Below are positions 17,233 to 25,700 of a DNA stretch of 64,000 nucleotides, in pieces. Below the pieces are notes generated by a model. It did no database searches. It was not told the origin of the DNA and saw nothing but the letters and a program-made list of their open reading frames with translations. Every line of letters starts with the position of its first letter. The stretch's first letter is position 1. Both the position numbers and the translations under genes were made by a program. Origin of the DNA: Bilophila wadsworthia ATCC 49260 (lineage in GTDB: Bacteria > Desulfobacterota > Desulfovibrionia > Desulfovibrionales > Desulfovibrionaceae). The stretch is taken from contig NZ_JNJP01000004.1 in the NCBI RefSeq assembly GCF_000701705.1, positions 62,001 to 126,000 on the forward strand, read 5' to 3'.

Positions 17233-18021
17233 TTACACTTCAGTGATCATGCCGCCCGACAGATTGAGGGACTGCCCCGTCAGATACGAGGACACGTCCG
17301 AAGCGAGGAACAGCGCCGTCCTCACAATGTCGTCCACGCTGGCCATGCGGCCCAGCGGAATGGTTTTCCGGATGGCCTCGCGCAGGGTTTCGGCGGGAAC
17401 GCCCAGACGTTCCGATTCCGCCGCCACCCGGGAATCCACCATCTCGCTCTCGACGGGGCCGGGACAGATGCTGTTGGCCCGGATCCCGTCTGCGGCGTAC
17501 TCCACCGCCACGGACTTCAGGAGCATGATCAGCCCCGCCTTGCTGACGGAATAGCCGCTGTACCCCGGCAGGGGGCGCTTGCCCGCTCCCGACGCGACGG
17601 CGACCACGGACCCGCCGCGTGCCCGCATGAGGGGCAAGAACGCGTGCAGCAGGCGGAACGTGCCGTGTACGTTGATGTCCTGCGTGCGCAGCCACGTTTC
17701 AATGGAGTCTTCCGTCAGCTTCACGGGATCGGGGAAGACCCCCGCGCACTGGATCAGGATATCGATGCTCGGAAACAAGCGCCCGACCGCATCCCGCATA
17801 GCCTCGACCTGCGCGGCGGAGCATACGTCCGCCGTGAACGCCCGGGCCACCACCCCTTCGGCTTCCAGTTCCCGCGCCCGTTCGAACACACACCCGTCCC
17901 TGTCGGCGAGGCAGACGGATACGCCCTGCCGGGCCAATGCTCCCGCAATGTGAAAACCGATGCCCCTTGCCTTCCCGGCACCCATCACAAATGCCGTCTT
18001 GCCTTTCAAATCCGTATACAT
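17233..18021 (-). CDS. SDR-family NAD(P)-dependent oxidoreductase
   Basis: A classical SDR of about 262 residues. Features are the cofactor loop MGAGKARGIGF, catalytic Tyr/Lys in YSVSK and the C-terminus VDDIVRTALFLASDVSSYLTGQSLNLSGG. The MYTDLKGK start at 18021 is preferred because AAGGG lies about 9 nt upstream; an ATG three codons earlier (18030) has the same AAGGG too close. It is the second gene of the cluster after the symporter. It resembles 3-oxoacyl-ACP-reductase-like or sugar dehydrogenases only generally, so the substrate is unknown. Confidence 0.87.
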   Translation of the reverse strand: MYTDLKGKTAFVMGAGKARGIGFHIAGALARQGVSVCLADRDGCVFERARELEAEGVVARAFTADVCSAAQVEAMRDAVGRLFPSIDILIQCAGVFPDPVKLTEDSIETWLRTQDINVHGTFRLLHAFLPLMRARGGSVVAVASGAGKRPLPGYSGYSVSKAGLIMLLKSVAVEYAADGIRANSICPGPVESEMVDSRVAAESERLGVPAETLREAIRKTIPLGRMASVDDIVRTALFLASDVSSYLTGQSLNLSGGMITEV

Positions 18022-18102
18022 AACGTGCATCCCTTGTTGTGGGCCGGACGGCAGCGGAGGAAGGAGGCCGCCCGGCCCGGGAGTGGAGAATTCCCAAAAA
18101 AG

Positions 18103-19497
18103 CTAGAACTGGCGCGGCCCCCAGATCTTCATCCTGTGCCCCGCGAACAGGATGGCCGCACAGACGGCAATCATGACGACGTGCATGATGAGCATCCCGG
18201 AGATGCCGAACCCGCCCGGCATGGTCACCGAGAGCAGCAGGAAGGGGAACAGCGGGATGAGGGCGTACACGTTGTTCAGGCCCACTTCAGCGGCCGCGGG
18301 CGTCTTGAAATCGCTGTCCACGATGCGCAGCAAGGCGAGCCCGCTGGCCGCCGTACCGGTAACCAGCCCGAACACGACCAGCAGCCGCTCCAGCCCGAAG
18401 GAGCCGACCCTGCGGCCGAGGTACAGCACGCCGAGAAGCGTGATGAGCGTGCACACGGCGATGACGAGGATGAACGGAATGAAATACTTCATGACCGTCG
18501 CGGCGCTGACCGCCATGAGCGCGGAAATGATCATGTAGTCGATGGTGGTCCCGAGGATGCGGTTCTGCGCGTCATCGCTGTAGAAGGCATTCGCGGCGGT
18601 GTGGTTGATGACGAGGCGGACGATCATGCCCGCGAACAGCGCATAAAGGTAAATGAACCCGAAAGAGGCCGTCTGATAGTTCGGCGGAAGGACGAAATAC
18701 TTGAGCACGTAGCAGACGATCCAGCCCAGCCCGTACACGGTGGCGGCGACGGCGAAGTGCAGCGCGAACGTATCCACGTTGCCGCTGTGGGTCGTCAACT
18801 GGCAGGCGGGGACCCGCTTATCCTCCGGGCGGAGGCCCTTCAGGAAATCGGAGGAAAGCTCCTTCGTGCCGTAGGTCGCATAGCCCTTGCGCAGCCCCCA
18901 GTTGGCGAGGGGCACGCCCACGAAGTTGGCGACCATGAACCCCGCCGCCGCGTAGGCCAACCCCATGGAAACGCAGTCCGGCAAGCCATAGTCGTTTTGC
19001 CACGACATGCCCACGGAAAGGGCCTGACCGGGACCGAAAGCAAAGCCGAACCCGGCGAGGAACCCCGTCGCGGCGGTCAGGTCGGACCCGGTGATCTTGG
19101 CGTAGAGCTCCGTAATCCCGTAGCCCACGGTCGCCTGAAGGCCGTAGAACAGCCAGAACAGCAGATCGATCCACAGAGCGCCCTTGATGAGCGTCATGCT
19201 GCGGCCCTTGGTGTGCGTGCTGAAGCACCCGAGGCCGATGATCCCGAACCCGAAACTGAACAGATGGAAAGAGATCATCCCGAAATCGCCGACCTTGAGC
19301 GGCACCCAGCCCTCGGGCGAGGGATAGCCTATCCACCCCAAGTTGATCAGCGCAAACCCGAGCGTCCCGGCGATGATCCCCGCCGGAACAAGGTACTTCT
19401 GCAGAAACGTCACTTTGGCGCGCAGCCAGACGCTCAGGAGCAGAAGAAACGACATCCACATGACCGCCATCAGATAAGGAAGAAACGAGCTTTCCAT
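18103..19497 (-). CDS. Polytopic symporter, GltS (sodium:glutamate) superfamily-like
   Basis: A 464-residue inner-membrane protein with about 11-12 hydrophobic helices. The segment GFLAGFGFAFGPGQALSVG resembles the glycine-rich re-entrant motif of GltS-type carriers, and a second half repeats the pattern. Family assignment is by overall look, so the substrate is open, though a carboxylate is likely. The start at 19497 is chosen because the sigma-54 promoter (19676-19692) lies on top of the most upstream ATG at 19695, so that longer frame cannot be translated from its start. It is the first gene of the cluster and presumably imports the substrate that the SDR and deacetylase enzymes process. 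Confidence 0.75.
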   Translation of the reverse strand: MESSFLPYLMAVMWMSFLLLLSVWLRAKVTFLQKYLVPAGIIAGTLGFALINLGWIGYPSPEGWVPLKVGDFGMISFHLFSFGFGIIGLGCFSTHTKGRSMTLIKGALWIDLLFWLFYGLQATVGYGITELYAKITGSDLTAATGFLAGFGFAFGPGQALSVGMSWQNDYGLPDCVSMGLAYAAAGFMVANFVGVPLANWGLRKGYATYGTKELSSDFLKGLRPEDKRVPACQLTTHSGNVDTFALHFAVAATVYGLGWIVCYVLKYFVLPPNYQTASFGFIYLYALFAGMIVRLVINHTAANAFYSDDAQNRILGTTIDYMIISALMAVSAATVMKYFIPFILVIAVCTLITLLGVLYLGRRVGSFGLERLLVVFGLVTGTAASGLALLRIVDSDFKTPAAAEVGLNNVYALIPLFPFLLLSVTMPGGFGISGMLIMHVVMIAVCAAILFAGHRMKIWGPRQF

Positions 19498-19675
19498 GCT
19501 GCACCCGGAGAGTTGCGGGGCGCTTCCCGGCATGGGGAGGCGCGCCCGGGTTTCGAGGCCCTTCGTCCGCCCGGCGGCGACGAGGGAAAAGCCGGTGACG
19601 CGGGGAGGCAGTGGCCTGAGCACGGGAAGGAACACCCCGTTCAGGCGCTTCTCGTTCAGAAGGCACTTGTAGATA

Positions 19676-19692
19676 AGCAAACATAATGCCAA
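19676..19692 (-). promoter_or_regulatory. Sigma-54 (-24/-12) promoter of the symporter/SDR/deacetylase operon
   Basis: On the minus strand the sequence TTGGCATTATGTTTGCTT has GG and GC elements separated by exactly 10 nt (GG at 19690-19689, GC at 19678-19677), the defining spacing. Transcription would start near 19666, leaving a leader of about 170 nt. The divergent neighbour encodes a sigma-54 activator, which supports the call. Confidence 0.82.
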
Positions 19693-19772
19693 CATGATAT
19701 TCCATATAAAAGATGAAATTTCAGTATGATATTGACAAATCAGGATCAGCGTTATATTCCTTTTCCAAAAAA

Positions 19773-19817
19773 CGGGACTGCATAATCCCGAAAACGGGAT
19801 TTATCCGTAAAACGGGA
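19773..19817. promoter_or_regulatory. Candidate upstream activator sites (CGGGA repeats)
   Basis: CGGGA occurs at 19773, 19795 and 19813, with an inverted TCCCG at 19786-19790 forming CGGGA-N8-TCCCG, and CGGGAT-TT-ATCCG nearby. These lie about 85-130 bp upstream of the -24 box and just before the activator's own start, the usual place for enhancer-type sites and autoregulation. Confidence 0.6.
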
Positions 19818-19837
19818 ATGGCCTCGGAGGTTCCGCC

Positions 19838-22800
19838 ATGTACGCAGGGACAGTATCGCCATCGGACCCCATCCTCGCCGCGCTGACGCTCTCGCTCCGC
19901 CTTTCGGCAGCCCCGCTCAGCGAGAGGCACCTCTCCCTCATCACCGGACAGCCCGAAGAAAACATCCGGCAGATCTTATTGGATTTGGAAGGATTCGGCT
20001 TTGCCGCAAGGACCGAAGCGGCATGGACCTGCGGCACAGTCCCGCCGTCCCTGCTCGGCGCGATGGCCGCCACGGTCCGGGCCAAGATTCCCGAATCCCG
20101 GATGCCCCACTATCTGGGCTTCCTCCTCCCGGACGCCCCGCTTGAAGAATGCGAACTCGTGGTGCGGTATCTGGACGAGGAACTGAACCAGCAGGCCCCG
20201 GAAACCCTGCTCTGCCTCGAATTCGTCATCCGGTACCTGCGGGACTGGGGAGAAACCCACGCCGACGCGGCCTTCCAAAAAAGCTCGCAGTACGCGGAGA
20301 TGGTCCTCATCGTGCAGAGCCAGTGCCTGTTCCTCAACAGCCAGATGCAGATGGCGGTCAAGCTGACGCCCATCGCCTACGCCCTGACGCAACAGTCCGG
20401 AAATGAGCGCTTCAGGACGCTGGTGGCAATTTTCGGGTGCTACCTCAAGGTGTTTTCCGACGAGCCGCTGCCGCAGGACATTTCCCGGTACGTAGAGCGG
20501 CTTGGGGAACTCCCGGATCTCGGGGACAAGGAAATGCAGGACTGCCTGCCGCTGTTCCGGGGCATCCTGCATTACGTGCGCGGCGAGTACCCGCATGTCC
20601 TGAAATATTATGAACAAAAACTGGAAGTCTACGGCTGGAAATACCGGCGCTTCGCCATGCTGCTTGCATCCTGCGCCAGCCAGTCCGCGTTCTACCTGCG
20701 GCAATACCACCTCTCGCTCGGCATCAACGAATCGTCCCGGCGCACGGCGGCCCTTGCCGGGGACCGCATGCTCTCCATGTTCTGGATGCTGCATCTGGCC
20801 TTCGCCATGCTCCGCGTCGGGGACATGGACGCCGCCCTCCTCAATCTGGACTGCCTGTTCATGGCATTCGACGCACGGCAGTACAACAAGACCGCCGTCA
20901 GCACCGTCCGGGGCATCGCGCTCTACCATTATCTGAACGGGCGCCTCCGGTCCGCCCATGCCCTGCTCACCGGGCAGACCGCGAGGGGCGTTTCTCCCAA
21001 CGCGCCGCACGTCCCCTTCGAAGACCCCCTCAACCTCGACATGCTCTATGCGCTGGAACAGGCCGGGTTTCCGCCAATCTCGCGGTACCCGCTCGCTCTT
21101 ATCGTAAAAAAGCTCAAGGAAGGCACCAACCGCCAGCTCAGGGGGGCTGCGCTGCGTATTGAAGCCCTCCGGCTGCGGGATCGCGGCGGAGATCCGAAGC
21201 GTGAGCAGACGCTGCTGCGCGAGAGCCTGGACTGCATCTCCGGAACGGGCGATCGCCGCGAAGAAGCCCTCAGCGCCAATGAACTGGCGAACGTCCTCGA
21301 ACGGACCGGCGATGCGGCCTCGGCGGCGGCCCTGCGGGATCAGGCGGAAGCCTGCGCCGGGTTCCGCGTCGACCGGAGCGTTTCCTACCAGCAGATGGTC
21401 CTTCTTTTAACCCGCCATTCCCAGGGAAACAGGCTCCCCGCCCTCGGCGACGGGCATTACGACTGCCCGCAGGACTCCTGCGTGGAACGCTGCCACCGCG
21501 CGTTCAACGCTTTCTCCAATGAAACATGCCTGACCAGCGCCCTGCACCGTTTGGTCGCCATCGCCCAGAAGGAATTGAAGTCGGAACGCGGAGCGCTGTT
21601 CCGGCGGGACGAGGACAACCGGCTTGCCTGCGTCGCGGCCGTCAACCTGACCGACATGGAACTGAAAAGCGAGCAGATGCGCCCGTGCCTCGAATGGCTC
21701 GACGGCTTTTCCGACCGCCCTGCCGCTCCGGGACGCGGCGAGCAAGGGCTTTGTTTGCCTCTCGACATCGGCGAATCCGGCCTTTGGCTGCTCTACCTGG
21801 ACAGCACCTTTACCGACGGCCCATTCGCCCACCTCCATCAGCCCGAACTCCATACCCTCTCCTATTTGTTCGCCTCGGAAGTACGCTCCGCCCTGCGCCT
21901 CAAAAAAGTGCGCGACGAGGAATCGCGGCACCAGAAGGAACGCTTCCAGTCCGTCGTGCTCCAAGAGGACAGAAACATTGCCCCCTTGTTCGGAACCGGC
22001 CTCGGGGAGCTGCTCGAACAGGTCAGGCACGTGAGCGTGACGGACGCGCCCGTGCTCATTCTGGGGGAAACCGGCGTCGGGAAGGAGGTCATGGCCCGGC
22101 AGATCCACCTCATGAGCCGCCGGAGTGGGCCTTTCATCGCCGTTCACCCCGCGAGCACCCCGGAACACCTTTTCGAGAGCGAGTTCTTCGGCCATGAGCG
22201 CGGCGCGTTCACCGGAGCCATCAAGCAAAAGCTCGGCTTCTTCGAAATGGCCGACGAGGGGACGCTCTTCATCGACGAAGTGGGAGACATCCCTCCGGCG
22301 ATCCAGACGAAACTCCTCCGCGTCCTTCAGGAGCAGCGGTTTATCCGGGTCGGCGGCACGCGGGAAATCTATTCTTCCTTCCGGCTCATCACCGCCACGA
22401 ACAAAAACCTGTGGCACGAAGTGCAGGAAGGCCGTTTCCGTGAGGACCTGCTCTACCGCATCTCGGTCGTCCCGCTCATGCTGCCGCCGCTGCGCGAACG
22501 CAGGCAGGACATCATCCCCCTCGTGCAGAACTTCATGGAGCATTTCTGCCGCCGCTACAATCAGCTCCCGTTCGCCTTGAATCAGGAGGAAACCGCCGTC
22601 CTCCGCAGTTACGATTGGCCCGGAAACATCAGGGAGCTCAAGAACGTGATCGAGCGGGCGGTCATCCTGAACCGCCTTCCGGCCCTGAACGTGCCGCACT
22701 CGCCGCCGCACCGGAAAACCAGCGAGGAAACGCCAAACCGCCGCGGGTTTGTGGTCGACGACATTCCTACACTCGACGAACTTGAGAGGCGTTATCTCGA

Positions 22801-22921
22801 ATATATTTTTAATATCGCCTCCGGCTGCGTGTACGGGGAAAAAGGCATGACGGAACTGCTCAATCTCAAGCGTTCCACGTTGTACACAAAGCTAAAAAAA
22901 CACGGCATTATGCTGCGATAA
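19838..22921 (+). CDS. Sigma-54-dependent transcriptional activator with large N-terminal sensor region
   Basis: A 1027-residue bacterial enhancer-binding protein. The first 60 residues look like a winged-helix segment, residues about 60-500 are TPR-like helical repeats, and a GAF-like domain spans about 530-690. The AAA+ domain has Walker A GETGVGKE (near 743), the sigma-54 contact loop GAFTGA (near 788), Walker B TLFIDEVGD and the arginine-finger region. The Fis-type HTH is at the C-terminus (LLNLKRSTLYTKLKKHG). No receiver domain is present, so it responds to a ligand or protein rather than a kinase. The start has GGAGG 7 nt upstream. It is divergent from the cluster with the sigma-54 promoter, which it most likely controls. 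Confidence 0.93.
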   Translation: MYAGTVSPSDPILAALTLSLRLSAAPLSERHLSLITGQPEENIRQILLDLEGFGFAARTEAAWTCGTVPPSLLGAMAATVRAKIPESRMPHYLGFLLPDAPLEECELVVRYLDEELNQQAPETLLCLEFVIRYLRDWGETHADAAFQKSSQYAEMVLIVQSQCLFLNSQMQMAVKLTPIAYALTQQSGNERFRTLVAIFGCYLKVFSDEPLPQDISRYVERLGELPDLGDKEMQDCLPLFRGILHYVRGEYPHVLKYYEQKLEVYGWKYRRFAMLLASCASQSAFYLRQYHLSLGINESSRRTAALAGDRMLSMFWMLHLAFAMLRVGDMDAALLNLDCLFMAFDARQYNKTAVSTVRGIALYHYLNGRLRSAHALLTGQTARGVSPNAPHVPFEDPLNLDMLYALEQAGFPPISRYPLALIVKKLKEGTNRQLRGAALRIEALRLRDRGGDPKREQTLLRESLDCISGTGDRREEALSANELANVLERTGDAASAAALRDQAEACAGFRVDRSVSYQQMVLLLTRHSQGNRLPALGDGHYDCPQDSCVERCHRAFNAFSNETCLTSALHRLVAIAQKELKSERGALFRRDEDNRLACVAAVNLTDMELKSEQMRPCLEWLDGFSDRPAAPGRGEQGLCLPLDIGESGLWLLYLDSTFTDGPFAHLHQPELHTLSYLFASEVRSALRLKKVRDEESRHQKERFQSVVLQEDRNIAPLFGTGLGELLEQVRHVSVTDAPVLILGETGVGKEVMARQIHLMSRRSGPFIAVHPASTPEHLFESEFFGHERGAFTGAIKQKLGFFEMADEGTLFIDEVGDIPPAIQTKLLRVLQEQRFIRVGGTREIYSSFRLITATNKNLWHEVQEGRFREDLLYRISVVPLMLPPLRERRQDIIPLVQNFMEHFCRRYNQLPFALNQEETAVLRSYDWPGNIRELKNVIERAVILNRLPALNVPHSPPHRKTSEETPNRRGFVVDDIPTLDELERRYLEYIFNIASGCVYGEKGMTELLNLKRSTLYTKLKKHGIMLR

Positions 22922-22939
22922 CAGTCCGCACGCCGCCAG

Positions 22940-23872
22940 CCCTCGCCGTATGGCTTCCATCCGGCGCGGGCCAGCTGAACGAGGAATTCGGCCGCCAGAC
23001 GTGCGACGAAATGCTGCGCTGCCTTCACGGCGGCATCATGTCGGAGCTCTCCGCCCCATGAATGCATGGGACGGCTGTTTGCCGACACCTTCTGCATTCT
23101 GGCCGTCTACGCCAATGAAGAGCAGACACTGAAGCGCTTTGTATGAGGCCGCCGGGCGTTTGCAGGGCGCCAAAAGCGTATGGCTCTCTCCCATTGTGGA
23201 GTTCGGCGTCTACGTCATCAACAACGATTCCCTGCCCTCCCCCCACATGATCGGCCGGGCCAAGGCCCTCAAGGAAACCTCCACCGAACTCAGAGGACGG
23301 CTGCGCTACGCCGTGTATGACGATGCCATCCGCCGCCAGCTTTTCCGGGAGAAGCGTCTTAAAAACATCATGGGAGCGGCCCTGCAGAACAGGGATTTCC
23401 AGGTCTACCTGCAGCCCAAGTACCGGACCGAAAGCGAAACCATCGGCGGCGCAGAGGCGCTGGTCCGCTGGATGGGCGCCGAAGGCATTATCTATCCCGA
23501 CGGGTTCATCTCGCTGTTCGAAAAGAACGGGTTCATCATCCAGCTGGACCTTTGGGTGTTCGAAGAGCTTTGCCTCCGCATCCGGGCGTGGCTCGACGCC
23601 GGGCTGCCCCCGGTAAAAGTACCGGTGAACTGCTCCCGCGTGCAACTCAAATCCCCTTTTCCTGGAGCGCTACATCGAAATTTGCCAAAGGTGCGGCACG
23701 CCGCCGCAATACATTGAAATCGAGCTCACGGAAAACGTGGTGTTCGAGGACGTGGGCAAACTCAGCAAGATTATCGAAGCCATCCATGCGGCCGGTTTCG
23801 GTTGCGCTATGGACGACTTCGGGAGCGGCTATTCCTCCCTCAACCTGACTCAGAACATCCCGCCGCCTGCTC
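22940..23872 (+). pseudogene. GGDEF-EAL cyclic-di-GMP phosphodiesterase remnant, frameshifted and truncated
   Basis: EAL-domain sequence is recognisable but spread over at least three frames. A GGDEF-like remnant (RLFADTFCILAV) lies around 23065-23110. One frame from 23139 gives FQVYLQPKYRTES, IGGAEALVRW and DGFISLFEKNGFI, and after an indel near 23650-23660 another frame gives IEIELTENVVFEDVGKL and MDDFGSGYSSLNLTQNIP. It stops abruptly where the conserved EAL region should continue, and the DNA passes into a solute-binding-protein remnant. No intact start is evident, so the gene is dead. Confidence 0.82.
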
Positions 23873-25393
23873 GATCTTTCGAGTATGCCTTTCACCAGCA
23901 GGTACAACACCGCCATGCTCAACAGTATAGCCCGCGACGGCAAACTCTATTGCCTGCCCTGCTCGGCGCAGGTGCGGGACATCGTATACAATACAACCCT
24001 CTTCGAGGAAAAAGGCTGGAAGGTCCCGTACGATTTCAACAGGTTCATAGCCTTGTGCCGGACAATCGAAGCCAGAGGCATACGTTCCATCCATCTCAGC
24101 TTCGGCAATTCCGAATTGCTGGATACGGCCTTCGGGGCTACAGCTACGGAAACGGTTTCAGCACTCCGGCCGATGCCCAATGGCTGGCCGACTACAACAG
24201 GGGCCGGGGCAGCTTCGGGGAGCATTTCCGCCCCGCCCTCAATACGTTTCAAACCATGATCGACACCGGCGTCTGGAAAAAAAGCGATCTGAGCCTGACC
24301 TATGCCGAAAGGGAAACCATGCTGTTCAACCGCCAGTACGCCATGGTCGAGGATTCAGTGCTCATGGCCCGAAGGGGGGTACGCCCTCACCGGCTCCACC
24401 GATCAGTTCGCGCTCATGCCTTTCTTCAGCCCCGGCACCCCTTGCGACTGGGCCCGCCTCTATATGGTGTGTTATATCGGTTTGAACAAACATCTGGGCG
24501 AACCCCAGAACAAAAAGAAATACGATCCCGTCATGCAGTTGATGGATTACATCAGCACGCCGGAAGGGCAGCTCGCCCTGGCAGCGAACACGGGGGCCAT
24601 GTATTCCAGCGTAAAGAAAGTCCCCGCGCCGGATATCCCGGAAATTGCGGACATGCTCCCGGCCTTGAGCCACGGGCGGTACGCCATCTTTCCTGAGTCG
24701 AAGAACGCTCAGGACGCCTTGCGGGAAGGTTTGGCGGGGATGCTCGCGGGTGCCCTCACGCAGGATGACGTCATCCGGATGGTGGATCACCAAAACAAGA
24801 ACCCTCCGCCTCCGAAGGCTTGCACTGTCATCGGAGAAGCAACCGCGGACTTCACGCTCATAGAAACGGGGAATTTCCTCACCGACGCCATGAGGGCCAA
24901 GGCCGGGGCGGACGTCGCTCTCTTCCTCGACAACGGCAAGGACGGGAAATACAACGGCAAGGGGGCCAGCGCACGGTTCAGGCCCCAGACCACCAATGAC
25001 GTGATCCGGGCCCTCCCCGATATGAAGCACGGCGAATCGGGCGTGTTGCAGATCGTGGATATGACGGGTGAAAACCTGCTCCGGACGTTGGAATACGCGA
25101 TACAGGCCGACAACGACATCCGAGGATGGTTCTACTACTTCTCCGGCCTGAAGATGACCTACGCGCCCTCCGCCATGCCCGGAAAACGCATCATCAAAAT
25201 AACCGATGCGGAGGGCAAGCCCCTTGAGGCCCAGCGGGTCTATACTGCCGCGGTTATGGATCAGACCTTTCCTGAAGATGCGATCCAATCCTTGACGGAC
25301 ACGGGGCTCAGCATCCAGGCCCTGCTGACTGAAACCATACAGTCGCGCAAAACCGTCACTCCCGGCAAAGACGGGCGGTTCATCATCCGGTAG
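23873..25393 (+). pseudogene. Solute-binding protein fused to a 5'-nucleotidase C-terminal domain, remnant
   Basis: Family 1 extracellular solute-binding sequence (YNTAMLNSIARDGKLYCLP, NTTLFEEKGWKVP) begins without its N-terminus at about 23885. It switches frame near 24135 in a short G run and again near 24374-24379 at a run of six G. The last frame (to 25393) has the end of the binding domain followed by a 5'-nucleotidase C-terminal domain (FTLIETGNFLTDAMRAKAGADVAL, then LQIVDMTGENLLRTLEYAIQ). Each shift is about one base in a homopolymer. Only the 3' part could still be translated, without an export signal. Confidence 0.8.
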
Positions 25394-25455
25394 CCTGCTC
25401 CACGCGGTACAGCCGTATCCCCGCCTACGCGGGACCTGCCCAATCTCGAAAAGGC

Positions 25456-25487
25456 GAATGGCCAAGGGGAAGATCCCTTGGCCATTC
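25456..25487. repeat. Perfect 13-bp inverted repeat
   Basis: GAATGGCCAAGGG (25456-25468) and CCCTTGGCCATTC (25475-25487) around a 6-nt loop. There is no T run on the plus strand, so it is either a non-canonical terminator or a binding site. Confidence 0.7.
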
Positions 25488-25565
25488 AGCATGTTGATGT
25501 ATACGCAGTCTCTTACGCTTCCGAGGATGGAATGAACTTTTGAGCGGCGACACGTTTAAAGGTTC

Positions 25566-25596
25566 ATTCAGCCGAAAACCTCATTTTCGGCTGAAT
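25566..25596. terminator. Perfect 13-bp inverted repeat, possible terminator of the cytochrome operon
   Basis: ATTCAGCCGAAAA (25566-25578) and TTTTCGGCTGAAT (25584-25596) flank a 5-nt loop, about 105 nt downstream of the cytochrome stop on the minus strand. The T and A tracts are inside the stem and no U run follows, so the terminator call is tentative. Confidence 0.45.
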
Positions 25597-25700
25597 CCAC
25601 ACAGGATTGCCTCCCCGCGCGGACGTCCGCGCCAGCGTATTTCAAGCCGAATACCTCTAAACGCATATAAAAAACACCCGCCAACATCCGTACAGGAGCG

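Larger units (their letters stand above)
25394..25700. other. Intergenic region with two perfect inverted repeats
   Basis: About 300 bases between the pseudogene and the multihaem cytochrome gene. They hold two separate perfect 13-bp inverted repeats (entries at 25456 and 25566). No ORF is supported. Confidence 0.5.

Noticed and set aside
17644..19686. A 680-codon open frame on the plus strand
   Set aside because: It overlaps the GltS-like symporter and SDR genes in antisense; the translation is Arg/Glu/Pro-rich with no motif and no SD.
18103..19695. Longer symporter starting at 19695
   Set aside because: The start codon lies within the sigma-54 promoter itself and the extra 66 residues look like translated leader.
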